Origin: Burkholderiales bacterium
GTDB taxonomy: Bacteria > Pseudomonadota > Gammaproteobacteria > Burkholderiales > SG8-41
Length of the DNA: 64,000 nt
Assembly: GCA_022841375.1 (NCBI GenBank)
Contig: JALHRQ010000009.1
Span: 1-64,000 of the forward strand
Reading direction: 5' to 3'
Every line of letters begins with the position of its first letter. Position 1 is the stretch's first letter. The position numbers were made by a program, and so were the translations under genes. The notes beneath the pieces were generated by a model. It worked only from the letters and a program-made list of their open reading frames with translations, ran no database searches and was not told the origin of the DNA. Shown piece by piece: positions 1-11,418 of this stretch.

Positions 1-119
1 CCACGTTGATCACTCCTGCAACCCCTGCTCATGTTTTGAGCAGGGTAGTGTCTATGCGTGGCTCAAATTTCTGTGAAAACTAACCCCAAAAGTGGCTCAG
101 TTTTGGGTGGAAATCAACA
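1..119. mobile_element. End of an IS21-family-like insertion element (rest lies left of the window)
   Basis: The segment ends in ..TTTTGGGTGGAAATCAACA at 101-119. This has the CA-3' terminus and TGGAAATCAACA-type end I associate with IS21-family elements. Two copies of GTGGCTCA (57-64 and 92-99) sit in tandem, like the multiple terminal repeats of that family. A 9-bp hairpin (23-31 with 37-45) lies just inside. No transposase is visible, because only the tip of the element is in the window. The protease reading frame at 80-832 runs into this segment at about 119/120, so the element interrupts it. The family assignment is from memory of end sequences and is not proven. Confidence 0.5.
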
Positions 120-832
120 TTAACTACTGCTAGCGACTGAGACAACTGCTTTTTTGTCGCGCGTAGCGCTAGCACAATGTGTTCTGGAAATTCCAGTTTC
201 TCGGCCGAGATTTCAAGGTTGAAAACTTGAGCGGCCTGTCTTATGACCTCCTCGGGATCACCAGCGGTAGGCCCGTTACTTAACCATACTTCCCACCAAA
301 CTACTTCATCGCCCTTGGGAAGTAGCGCTAGATCGTCGGTCCAGAGAGCATCAAGAGCAGCAACCCGCACATTTTCTATGCCCGCTATTAGGGCACGATT
401 CTTTGGCTGCGGTTTTTCTCCGGAAGTTTTCTTGGTGAGATATTCTTCTACTCGCTTAATAAAATAAGCAAGCTGACCATCAGGGACATGGACAGTTGCA
501 AATGTCCTATTCCCAATTCGCCGTACATTCCGAAGTTCAATTCCAGCGTCGCGTGACTCCAAGCTTTCTATTTTTAGATCGGAGTCTTCCTGACTTTCGA
601 ACTCGATTTGAATCCCTGACTTAATGCCAATTCCAAGTTTCTGACGTGCTGCTTCCAGCTCGGTAGAAGTTTTCGTTACTTCTTCGAACTGTTGAAGCAG
701 GTGTTTGCCATGCCTGCCTACGTTGCGATCAGGGATTCTTAGCTTGGGAAACGCGGCGCGTGGCTTGTACTCCTCCGTAGTCGCGGGAGATGGCAGAACG
801 AGATGCGGAAGCTGTTGGCGCTTTTCAGCCAC
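80..832 (-). pseudogene. ietS-like S8 (subtilisin) protease, N-terminal fragment
   Basis: The 250-residue frame starts at a GTG 18 nt after the ATPase gene at 851-1834. It matches, as I recall the family, the N-terminal domain of S8 peptidases encoded beside AAA+ ATPases (ietAS pairs): a Pro/His-rich start, an RNRxxHGxxLLxQ-like stretch, then VHVPDGQLAYFIKRVEEYL and VVWWEVWL segments. The subtilisin catalytic domain (Asp/His/Ser) that should follow is absent. The last 12 or so residues (VDFHPKLSHFWG) are encoded by the insertion-element end and lead to a TAG stop. The full family length is roughly 700 residues, so about two thirds is lost. Without its protease domain it cannot cleave substrate; it may still be made and bind the ATPase. 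The family identification is good, and the loss of function is an inference. Confidence 0.7.
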
Positions 833-833
833 G

Positions 834-849
834 AATTAAAATTTTAATT
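834..849. repeat. 16-bp perfect AT palindrome between ietA- and ietS-like genes
   Basis: AATTAAAATTTTAATT reads identically on both strands and fills nearly all of the 18-nt gap between the ATPase stop and the GTG start of the protease fragment. It sits where the ribosome-binding site of the protease would be expected, and no purine-rich site is visible there. It could be an operator or simply AT-rich filler. Confidence 0.4.
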
Positions 850-850
850 G

Positions 851-1834
851 TCAGCTATCAGGATGTGCTGAGCGTCGCTCTTCAATGGCATTGAGGAGGT
901 CGGCGCTATCTAGTGTCTTTTTATCAGAAATGATTACAGTTTTTATGGCGTTCTCGCAGGCGCGGACGAGTTCGGCGTGGCTCATGCCACCTGTCTTATG
1001 TGCGATGTCGTTCCAGTTGATTTCGATATTTGGAAAACGCGAAAGTTTGGTCTTTAAAAGGCGGGCCGTTAGGTCGACATCCGGTAAGGTGAATTCCAGT
1101 ATGTCGTCGAAGCGGCGAAAAAGAGCGCGATCCAGAATTGCTGGATGGTTAGTGGCAGCAATAATCAGACTGTGTGATTCGTCACTTTCGATAAACTGCA
1201 GAAAGCTGTTAAGAACGCGACGAATTTCGCCAACGTCATTTTTTAAACCACGCTGTGATCCAATCGAATCAAATTCATCAAACAGATAAACGCCTCTTAT
1301 ATGGGCGATGCTATCGAAAACAAGACGAAGCTTAGAAGCCGTCTCTCCCATGAATCGGGTTATCAATCCCTCCAGCCGAACTACGAATAATGGGAGAGAA
1401 AGCTCTCCAGCTAGTACGCCTGCTGAAAGGGTTTTACCCGTTCCTGGCTCGCCAACGAATAACATCTTACGACTGGGCGACAGACCATATGACCGTATGT
1501 GAGATGCCTGGCGCTGTTCTTTGATTATGCGTTCCATCCTGCCCATCATCTCGGCCGGTAGAACCATGTCAGATAATCTGAGCTTTGGGTAAGAAACGGA
1601 TAGCAAGCCGCTTAACTCACCCTTGGGCTGGGCGATCGGGATTGGTTTACTCGGAGTGGTCGTCTCTGAGCGGGTCTTGGCTTGATTAATTAAGTCGAGC
1701 AGATCGGAGGCCAGTCGAGTGTGGCCGAACTTAGCCTCACGGGCTGCAACTTGATTCGCAACAGTGAGGAATTGTGGATCATCCCCGGCGACATATGCTC
1801 GAAGTAGCGCCTTGATTTGATCAGCACTTGCCAT
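851..1834 (-). CDS. IetA-like AAA+ ATPase
   Basis: This 327-residue ATPase belongs to the family paired with S8 proteases (ietAS), first described as a plasmid toxin-antitoxin/incompatibility module and later reported as an anti-phage system. Residues about 1-90 form a helical N-terminal part. The AAA core follows, with Walker A GEPGTGKT, Walker B VYLFDEFD, sensor-1 AATN and the arginine-finger region RRFDD; all key residues are present. The start ATG is preceded by GAGG at good spacing. It is probably the first gene of an operon with the downstream protease fragment, and it lies 100 nt after the XRE gene on the same strand. The gene itself looks intact, but with its protease partner truncated the module as a whole is probably not functional. 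Confidence 0.8.
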   Translation of the reverse strand: MASADQIKALLRAYVAGDDPQFLTVANQVAAREAKFGHTRLASDLLDLINQAKTRSETTTPSKPIPIAQPKGELSGLLSVSYPKLRLSDMVLPAEMMGRMERIIKEQRQASHIRSYGLSPSRKMLFVGEPGTGKTLSAGVLAGELSLPLFVVRLEGLITRFMGETASKLRLVFDSIAHIRGVYLFDEFDSIGSQRGLKNDVGEIRRVLNSFLQFIESDESHSLIIAATNHPAILDRALFRRFDDILEFTLPDVDLTARLLKTKLSRFPNIEINWNDIAHKTGGMSHAELVRACENAIKTVIISDKKTLDSADLLNAIEERRSAHPDS

Positions 1835-1934
1835 TAATTATTCCTCATGGCCTGTAAGGCCTCCCGATCGGGGAAGATTATAAGTTGTTAAGGAGTTGCC
1901 GTACACCCTCCCGAACCTCGCCTAAGACATGCTC

Positions 1935-2447
1935 TCAACGCTTGCCCCCACCAATAATTCGGTCCGTTATGAAGCGATTATGGGACCCAAGCCAGCGTTT
2001 CCTCATGGTGGACTGCAGTTCGGTTTCAGGGATTCCTAAAAACTGGGCAACCAGCCGTCGATGCGCTGTCACCATGATCGTGCCACCGTTTTCCCAGTCT
2101 GACCATGTGCAGGGGTCAACGCCCAAGTTCAGGGCCGCTTCTTTCTGAGTCCAGCCCAGCGTGCGCCGTTTGGCCACAAGCTGCTCCGGGAGCTTGGTGC
2201 ATAAAGGCGGTTCGGGGTCATAACCCAGGAACCGGACGACGGCCGGGATATACTGAATCCGTGGTTCCGTCTTTCCCAACTCCCAGTTCAGAAGCGTAGC
2301 GGCGGTGACATTGAGGCACCGAGCAGCGTCTCCCTGCGTCATTCCGAGCACGAGCCGGCGCTTCCGGATGTGCTCGCCCAGGGTCTGGGGTTCAAAGTCG
2401 GCTTCCTTTGGTTTCAAGCACTTAAGCGTGACTCTGACCCACGGCAA
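1935..2447 (-). CDS. Two-domain XRE-family DNA-binding regulator
   Basis: This 170-residue protein has two helix-turn-helix units of the XRE/Cro type. The first, about 23-70, holds LGEHIRKRRLVLGMTQ..AATLLNWE; the second, about 88-140, holds LVAKRRTLGWTQKEAA..PCTWSDWE. Such tandem-HTH proteins are common on mobile elements. The chosen TTG start keeps the N-terminal VRVTLKxLKPKE segment that I recall as conserved; a later TTG at 2415-2417 would lose it. An AGAGG lies about 11 nt upstream. The start codon is within 16 nt of the comM junction, so any native promoter has been replaced or lies in comM antisense sequence. It may control the ietAS-like genes downstream on the same strand, but that is inferred from position only. 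Confidence 0.7.
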   Translation of the reverse strand: MPWVRVTLKCLKPKEADFEPQTLGEHIRKRRLVLGMTQGDAARCLNVTAATLLNWELGKTEPRIQYIPAVVRFLGYDPEPPLCTKLPEQLVAKRRTLGWTQKEAALNLGVDPCTWSDWENGGTIMVTAHRRLVAQFLGIPETELQSTMRKRWLGSHNRFITDRIIGGGKR

Positions 2448-2463
2448 AAAGGCAACGCCTCTC

Positions 2464-2928
2464 TGTCCCTGCGGTTTTCTCGGTCATCAAAACAGCCGCT
2501 GCCGCTGCACGCCCGATCAGGTAGCGCGGTATCGCGGCCGTATTTCGGGGCCGCTGCTCGACCGCATTGATCTGCAGATCGAAGTGCCGGCGCTGCCCGA
2601 GACCGATTTGATCAAGCAGGCCGCAGGGGAATCTTCAGAGATTGTCCGCGGGCGGGTTACTGCGGCGCGTGAATGGGCGCAAAAGCGTCAGCACAAACCA
2701 AACGCGCAACTGGCGTCGCGCGAAATCGACAGTTATTGCGCGCCGGACGAAAAAGGCGCAACACTGCTCAAGCAGGCCATCGCCCGGCTTGGGCTTTCAG
2801 CGCGTGCCTACCATCGCATATTGCGGGTGGCGCGCACGATTGCTGATCTGGCGGGCGATGACCTCGTCGCGGGCAGTCATGTTGCCGAAGCCATTCAGTA
2901 TCGACGGCTGGACCGCAATTCTCCTTAG
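2464..2928 (+). pseudogene. comM: comM (Mg-chelatase-like ATPase), 3' fragment
   Basis: From the Cys codon at 2464 the frame reads as the C-terminal third of ComM/YifB. It starts with CPCGFLG and the CxCTPDQVxRYRxRISGPLLDRIDLxIEVP region, and continues through the C-terminal Mg-chelatase domain with RLGLSARAYHRILRVARTIADL and a normal stop. The N-terminal Lon-like domain and the Walker motifs are missing, because they would lie left of the island. ComM is a helicase-like protein promoting branch migration during natural transformation, so this strain probably lacks it unless another copy exists. No start codon or ribosome site belongs to this fragment. The upstream in-frame residues (to 2305) are antisense to the XRE gene and are not ComM. 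Confidence 0.85.
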
Positions 2929-3109
2929 CAACATGTGAGCGCTGCATTGCGAGGTGATATTGGCAATGGCAGTTGAGGCAACGACAACAGGCGGCGCCAG
3001 TTGAATCCCGATATCATGGAAGGAACCGTGTGCGGTGTTCGTCCCTGATCCATGCGGCTTACATAATTAAATACCGGGGACTGAGCCGCGTCTCGAACCC
3101 CGAAGCCGT

Positions 3110-4318
3110 ATGACCACACCCCCACGGCACAAAATGCCGATCGCGCTGCCGATACTGGCCACGATACTGGCCGCACTGGCGATGATCGGCCCGTTCACGA
3201 TCGATACCTACCTGCCGTCATTCCCCCATATCGGGGCCGAGTTCGCAGCGACTCCAGCCCAATTGCAGCAGACGCTCAGTCTGTACCTGTTCACGCTGGC
3301 GTTCATGACCCTGTTTCATGGAACTCTTTCCGATTCGTTCGGCCGTCGTCCGGTGATTCTGGTCAGTCTCACGCTTTACGCTGTTGCGTCCATCGGCTGC
3401 GCGATGGCAGCGAGCCTGCCGCAATTGCTGCTGTGGCGTGCGGTGCAGGGCCTTTCCGCGGGCGCCGGCATCATTGTCGGTCGGGCCATCATCCGTGACA
3501 GCCTGGAAGGTCCTGCCGCACAGCGACTGATGTCGCTGGTGACGATGATTTTCAGCATTGCACCGGCGATAGCGCCGGTGATTGGCGGCTGGCTGCAGGG
3601 GGCGATTGGCTGGCGTGCCATTTTCTGGTTCCTCACCCTTTACGCGCTGTTATTGATTGCCGGGACTGCGCGCTGGCTACCTGAAACACACCCGGTTGCG
3701 GACCGCCAGCCGTTTCATGCCGCTCCGCTACTGCGCAATTACCTGCGCCTCGGCGGTGATCCCCGGCTGGTACTGTTGTGTCTGATGATCGCCTTCAACT
3801 TCTCGGGATTTTTCCTGTACATCGTGTCAGCGCCCGCGGTCATTTACGATCTGCTGGGGATGACCGAAAAAGATTTTGCCTGGTTGTTTGTCCCGGGTAT
3901 TGGCGGGGTGATGATTGGCGCTTTTTTCTCCGGCCGTCTTGCCAGCCGCATCACACCGCGCCGTTCTGTAAGTATCGGTTACATGATCATGTGCGCTGCA
4001 GCGACATTCAACATTGCCTATTGCACAATGCTGCCGCCGGCGTTGCCGTGGACGGTGCTTCCGGTGATGATTTATACCATCGGCATGGCGCTGGCAATGC
4101 CCAGCGCGACACTGCTGACGCTGGAACTGTTCCCCAAACTGCGCGGCATGACGTCCTCACTCCAGGGTTTTGCGCACAGCCTGTTTGCCGGCCTCACTGC
4201 AGGTCTGGTCTCGCCGCTGGTTTCGGGACGTGCGCTGACGCTGGCAGTGGCAATGGGCTTGTTGCTGCTTTCGGGGTGGCTGGCATGGATCAGTTATCTT
4301 AAAGTGACCAAACAGTGA
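3110..4318 (+). CDS. Bcr/CflA-type MFS drug efflux transporter
   Basis: The 402-residue inner-membrane protein has about 12 hydrophobic segments. Its N-terminal motif, IGPFTIDTYLPSFPHIGAEF, is characteristic of the Bcr/CflA branch of the major facilitator superfamily (DHA1 drug:proton antiporters). The MFS signature between helices 2 and 3 is visible as GTLSDSFGRRPVIL, and PAIAPVIGGWL is the antiporter motif C of helix 5. It probably exports small toxic compounds; the substrate cannot be told from sequence. It is the first intact gene after the comM remnant, and the sensor kinase begins 13 nt after its stop, so the two may be co-transcribed. Confidence 0.85.
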   Translation: MTTPPRHKMPIALPILATILAALAMIGPFTIDTYLPSFPHIGAEFAATPAQLQQTLSLYLFTLAFMTLFHGTLSDSFGRRPVILVSLTLYAVASIGCAMAASLPQLLLWRAVQGLSAGAGIIVGRAIIRDSLEGPAAQRLMSLVTMIFSIAPAIAPVIGGWLQGAIGWRAIFWFLTLYALLLIAGTARWLPETHPVADRQPFHAAPLLRNYLRLGGDPRLVLLCLMIAFNFSGFFLYIVSAPAVIYDLLGMTEKDFAWLFVPGIGGVMIGAFFSGRLASRITPRRSVSIGYMIMCAAATFNIAYCTMLPPALPWTVLPVMIYTIGMALAMPSATLLTLELFPKLRGMTSSLQGFAHSLFAGLTAGLVSPLVSGRALTLAVAMGLLLLSGWLAWISYLKVTKQ

Positions 4319-4331
4319 ACGACGGGTTGCA

Positions 4332-7163
4332 ATGAGCGTTGAATATTCAAGTATTGCGGTAATGGTCGTTCTGGGCGTGATCGCCATTACCGGACTGCTT
4401 CTGCTTTATGCGCGGCAGCGGGCTTATGCTGCTGAGTTGCGGCAAAGCGAGGAGCGTCTGCGAACCATCGCCGCGCATATTGGCGAAGGCCTGGCCTTGT
4501 ACGACCGGGATGACCGGTTGATATTTTTCAATGAACCCTATCGCCGGATGCAGGAAACCGCCTCTTCAAACCTGCGACCCGGCATGCTGTTCGAGTCGAT
4601 CGCCATGGATCGGGCGCGCGTGCTCAAGGCGATGGGCGAAATTAACGACATCGATGCGTTTGTTGCGGATCGCCTGGCGCGTCATCGCAATCCCCAGGGT
4701 GGCGTGATCGTGCGGCACCGTCCCGACGGCGGTTATCACCTGATTCGCGAGGGTCGCACTGCAGACGGACAAATCGTCGTGACCTTCGTCGATATTACCG
4801 AGCTCAAGCGTCGTGAAGCGGCTTTGCAGGAAAGCGAGGGACGCTTCCGCGCCATATTCGAACAGGCCGGATTGGGCATCACGTTGCGCGATGCCCATGA
4901 CCGGCATTCGCCTTGGCTGACGGTAAATGACCGGTTTTGCGCGATGACCGGCTACTCCCGCGAAGAGCTGAGCACCATGAGCACAGCCGACATCACGCTG
5001 CCTGAAGAAAACGGCGATGCGGATATGAACAATGCGGCGCTGGTCGAAGGCCAGGTCGGCAGTTATTCACGGGAAAAGCGCATCCGCTGCAAGGATGGAA
5101 ACTGGCTGTGGGTGGATCTGACGGTGACGGTGGTGCCCGATCTGCAGGGCAACCCCGACCACATCATCGCGACCTATCAGGACATCAATGTGCGCAAGCT
5201 GACCGAGGAGCGGTTGCGCGAAAGCGAAGGACGGTTGCGCGCGATTATTGCAGCAGAACCCGAATGCGTGGCGATTGTCGGACCGGACGGCGAATTGCTG
5301 GATATGAATCCAGCGGGTTTGCGCATGCTGGAAGCGTCCAGCGTCGCGGAGATGCGGCGTTGGCCGTTCCTCAACCAGGTGGCGCCGCAGTACCGGCGTG
5401 CCTTTGTGCGTCTCCAGCATAGCATTCTGGAGGGGCAGACCGGCGTGCTTGAGTTCGAGGCCTTCGGCATTCACGGCAAGCGCTGCTGGCTGGAAATACA
5501 TGCTGCGCCGCTGCATGACGCATCAGGAAAGATTACGGCACTGTTAGGTATCGCCCGTGATGTGACGGAACGCCGTCTGGCGCGCGAAGCATTGGCGGCG
5601 GAGCGCAATCTGTTGCGCACGGTGATCGATAATCTGCCGGATCGCATACGCGCCAAGGACAGGAACCTGCGCTACATGCTGGTAAATGCCGCCTGGTTGC
5701 ACGACAGGGCCCCCGGGCGCCCGGATGTTACCGGGTTGAACAGCAGAGACCTGCTGCCGCCGGATCTTGCGGCAAGGAGTGAGGCTGAGGATCGCGCTGT
5801 GCTTGAAACCGGGAAACCCAGTCGGCTGCGCGAGGTGATGATCGGTTCCGATGATAATTCGCGCTGGTATGTCACCGCAAAAATGCCGCTGCGCGACAGC
5901 GCTGGTAATGTCACCGGACTGGTGGCGATCAGCAGGGACGTCACGGATTTCAAACGTCGCTCACTGGAAGTGGAGAGACTCAACACCGAACTTGAGGCTC
6001 GAGTTGCCGAACGCACAGCGCAGCTCACCATTGCCAACGAAGAACTGGAAGCCTTTGCATCTTCAGTATCGCACGACTTGCGAGCACCGCTGCGCCATAT
6101 CGACGGCATGGCAGCAGCATTGCTGGAGGATTTTGGCGATGGTTTTGATGACGCGGGTCGCGATTATGTCGCGCGCATCCGCGGCGCCTCGCAACGCATG
6201 GCGGCGCTGATCGAGGATCTGCTCCGGCTGTCGCGGGTCACCCGCCTCGAACTTAAAATCGTTGAGGTCGATCTCAGTGAAATGGCGGCCGGCATCGCAG
6301 ACGAACTGCGTCGCGAGTATTCTGGACGGGAAGTAATATTCGAAACAGAGCAGGGGTTGCGTGCGCGCGGGGATGCCGGGCTGATGCGCGCGGCGCTGAT
6401 AAATCTGCTGCAGAATGCCTGGAAATTCACCGGCAGGCAGCGCCAGGCCCGCGTCGTATTTGGCGCCGAGCGGCATGACGGCGGTACCGTGTATTTTGTC
6501 AGGGATAACGGTGCCGGGTTCGACATGGCCCATGCCGACCGATTGTTCGGCACTTTCCAGCGGCTGCATACCGAGCGCGAGTTTCCCGGTACCGGCATCG
6601 GGCTTGCTACGGTACGCCGGATCATGCGCCGACACGGCGGTGATGTCTGGGCCGAATCCGTGCCGGATGCAGGAGCGACCTTTTATTTCACATTGAGCAG
6701 CCGCCTGACGGCGCCGGTATTTGCCGCGTTGCCGCCCCCGGCCCATTTGCTGGCAGCGGAGCCTGCGGCGCCTGCCGTTGTCGGGCAGGTCAGAGTGTTG
6801 CTGGTGGACGATGATCCCGACGTGCTGACGCTGTCGGTTCGCGCGCTGCGTCCCGCCGGCTACGAAATACTCACGGCAGGTACCGGCGAAGAGGCGCTGG
6901 GGATACTGCGCGCGCGGGTCGTCGGCATCATCGTTTCGGATTTTTCCATGCCCGGGATGAACGGCGCGCAATTGCTGGCGCAGGCGGCAGCACTGCATCC
7001 GGATACGTTACGCATCATCGTCAGCGGACAGACCATGAACCGGGCCATGCAGTCAGGGCTGCGCAGGGGCGAAATTCATCACTATTTCGAGAAACAGCAC
7101 AGCTACGAACCAGTAAGCACCTGCATCCGCAACTGGGTGGCGGCGCAGCGCGGTAAAGATTGA
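4332..7163 (+). CDS. Multi-PAS hybrid sensor histidine kinase/response regulator
   Basis: 943 residues. One transmembrane helix (about 7-25) is followed directly by cytoplasmic domains, so the protein senses internal cues. Four PAS-like modules lie at about 34-155, 170-290, 297-415 and 425-545, each ending in an RDVT/DIxxxK type PAC motif. A short coiled coil links them to a HisKA domain with the phospho-acceptor His581 in SVSHDLRAPLR. The ATPase domain has N-box LINLLQNAW, DNGAGFD and GTGIGLA. A C-terminal receiver domain contains DDDPDV and the phospho-acceptor Asp870 (IVSDFSMPG). The IIVSGQT...YFEKQHSYE ending resembles receivers of c-di-GMP-type regulators. Partner and signal are unknown. 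Confidence 0.88.
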   Translation: MSVEYSSIAVMVVLGVIAITGLLLLYARQRAYAAELRQSEERLRTIAAHIGEGLALYDRDDRLIFFNEPYRRMQETASSNLRPGMLFESIAMDRARVLKAMGEINDIDAFVADRLARHRNPQGGVIVRHRPDGGYHLIREGRTADGQIVVTFVDITELKRREAALQESEGRFRAIFEQAGLGITLRDAHDRHSPWLTVNDRFCAMTGYSREELSTMSTADITLPEENGDADMNNAALVEGQVGSYSREKRIRCKDGNWLWVDLTVTVVPDLQGNPDHIIATYQDINVRKLTEERLRESEGRLRAIIAAEPECVAIVGPDGELLDMNPAGLRMLEASSVAEMRRWPFLNQVAPQYRRAFVRLQHSILEGQTGVLEFEAFGIHGKRCWLEIHAAPLHDASGKITALLGIARDVTERRLAREALAAERNLLRTVIDNLPDRIRAKDRNLRYMLVNAAWLHDRAPGRPDVTGLNSRDLLPPDLAARSEAEDRAVLETGKPSRLREVMIGSDDNSRWYVTAKMPLRDSAGNVTGLVAISRDVTDFKRRSLEVERLNTELEARVAERTAQLTIANEELEAFASSVSHDLRAPLRHIDGMAAALLEDFGDGFDDAGRDYVARIRGASQRMAALIEDLLRLSRVTRLELKIVEVDLSEMAAGIADELRREYSGREVIFETEQGLRARGDAGLMRAALINLLQNAWKFTGRQRQARVVFGAERHDGGTVYFVRDNGAGFDMAHADRLFGTFQRLHTEREFPGTGIGLATVRRIMRRHGGDVWAESVPDAGATFYFTLSSRLTAPVFAALPPPAHLLAAEPAAPAVVGQVRVLLVDDDPDVLTLSVRALRPAGYEILTAGTGEEALGILRARVVGIIVSDFSMPGMNGAQLLAQAAALHPDTLRIIVSGQTMNRAMQSGLRRGEIHHYFEKQHSYEPVSTCIRNWVAAQRGKD

Positions 7164-7170
7164 CCGGTTG

Positions 7171-7198
7171 AGCGGTTTTTACCTTTCCGGCAACCGCT
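7171..7198. terminator. Possible bidirectional terminator between convergent genes
   Basis: AGCGGTT at 7171-7177 pairs perfectly with AACCGCT at 7192-7198 around a 14-nt loop that contains a run of five T. It sits in the 38-nt gap between the stop codons of the kinase (+) and the rhodanese (-). Weak, but positioned for shared termination. Confidence 0.3.
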
Positions 7199-7201
7199 GG
7201 A

Positions 7202-7588
7202 TCAGCACTGCTCCCAGGGCAGACCATCGAAACGCCAGCCGGTGGTGGATCCCCGGTGGTGTTTGTCGTTGAGCTCACCCTCGAATCCGTGCAGTATGTT
7301 GAAGACTTGGGAAAAACCGGCTTCTTCCAGTGCGCGGCCGGCATCCAGCGATCGGTTGCCGCTGCGGCAGATGATCACCACCGGGCGGTCGACGCTGGTC
7401 GCTTTTTTGACGTGGGCGACAAAGTGCGGATTGATTTCCCAATTGGGGCCGTCATTCCACGCGACATGCATGGCGCCCACCGGATGGCCGACAAACAGGT
7501 ATTCCATCTCGCTGCGACAGTCTACAAAAATGGCGTTCGGATTCTGTTTGAGGAACTCGAAAGCCTGTTTGGGTTCTAGGTGTTTCAT
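7202..7588 (-). CDS. Rhodanese-like sulfurtransferase (single domain)
   Basis: 128 residues, one rhodanese domain. The CH2A-like segment FVDCRSEMEYLFVGHPVGAMHVAW and the active-site loop CRSGNRS, with the catalytic Cys, are intact, followed by NILHGFEGELN. Family members transfer sulfane sulfur to thiophilic acceptors or act as sulfur carriers. No signal peptide is visible, so it is probably cytoplasmic. It is a single gene, convergent with the kinase and divergent from metH. Its physiological acceptor cannot be deduced. There is no obvious link to the sox genes 15 kb away. Confidence 0.85.
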   Translation of the reverse strand: MKHLEPKQAFEFLKQNPNAIFVDCRSEMEYLFVGHPVGAMHVAWNDGPNWEINPHFVAHVKKATSVDRPVVIICRSGNRSLDAGRALEEAGFSQVFNILHGFEGELNDKHHRGSTTGWRFDGLPWEQC

Positions 7589-7713
7589 CGCGGTGCCTGT
7601 CAGCCGGTGAATGCAGAACGCGCATTATAGGCGGCTGCCGGCGATGACGTAAGTCCATGATAAAATTCGCACTTTCCACGCAGCCTCTGCCTTTCCGGCG
7701 CCTTTCATCAGCC

Positions 7714-11414
<3,701 letters not shown>

Positions 11415-11418
<4 letters not shown>

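Larger units (their letters stand above)
1..2463. mobile_element. Right part of a genomic island inserted in comM
   Basis: Everything left of about 2448-2463 is foreign to comM, whose 3' part starts abruptly at 2464 in the middle of the conserved Mg-chelatase-like domain. The visible cargo (XRE regulator, ietAS-like pair, IS end) is typical accessory content, and its codons look less GC-rich than the core genes to the right. comM is a known integration target, for example of AbaR/Tn6022-type Tn7-like elements in Acinetobacter. The island's other end, its recombinase and its type are outside the window. No clear Tn7-type ACA end is visible at the junction. Confidence 0.6.

Noticed and set aside
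2305-2463. Treating the whole 207-codon plus frame as a comM gene
   Set aside because: The part before 2464 is antisense to the XRE gene; only the later part matches ComM.
2448-2475. A classic Tn7-type end (TGT...ACA) at the island/comM junction
   Set aside because: No ACA end or array of binding repeats is visible; GCGGT is present but lies inside recognisable comM codons, so the element type is left open.
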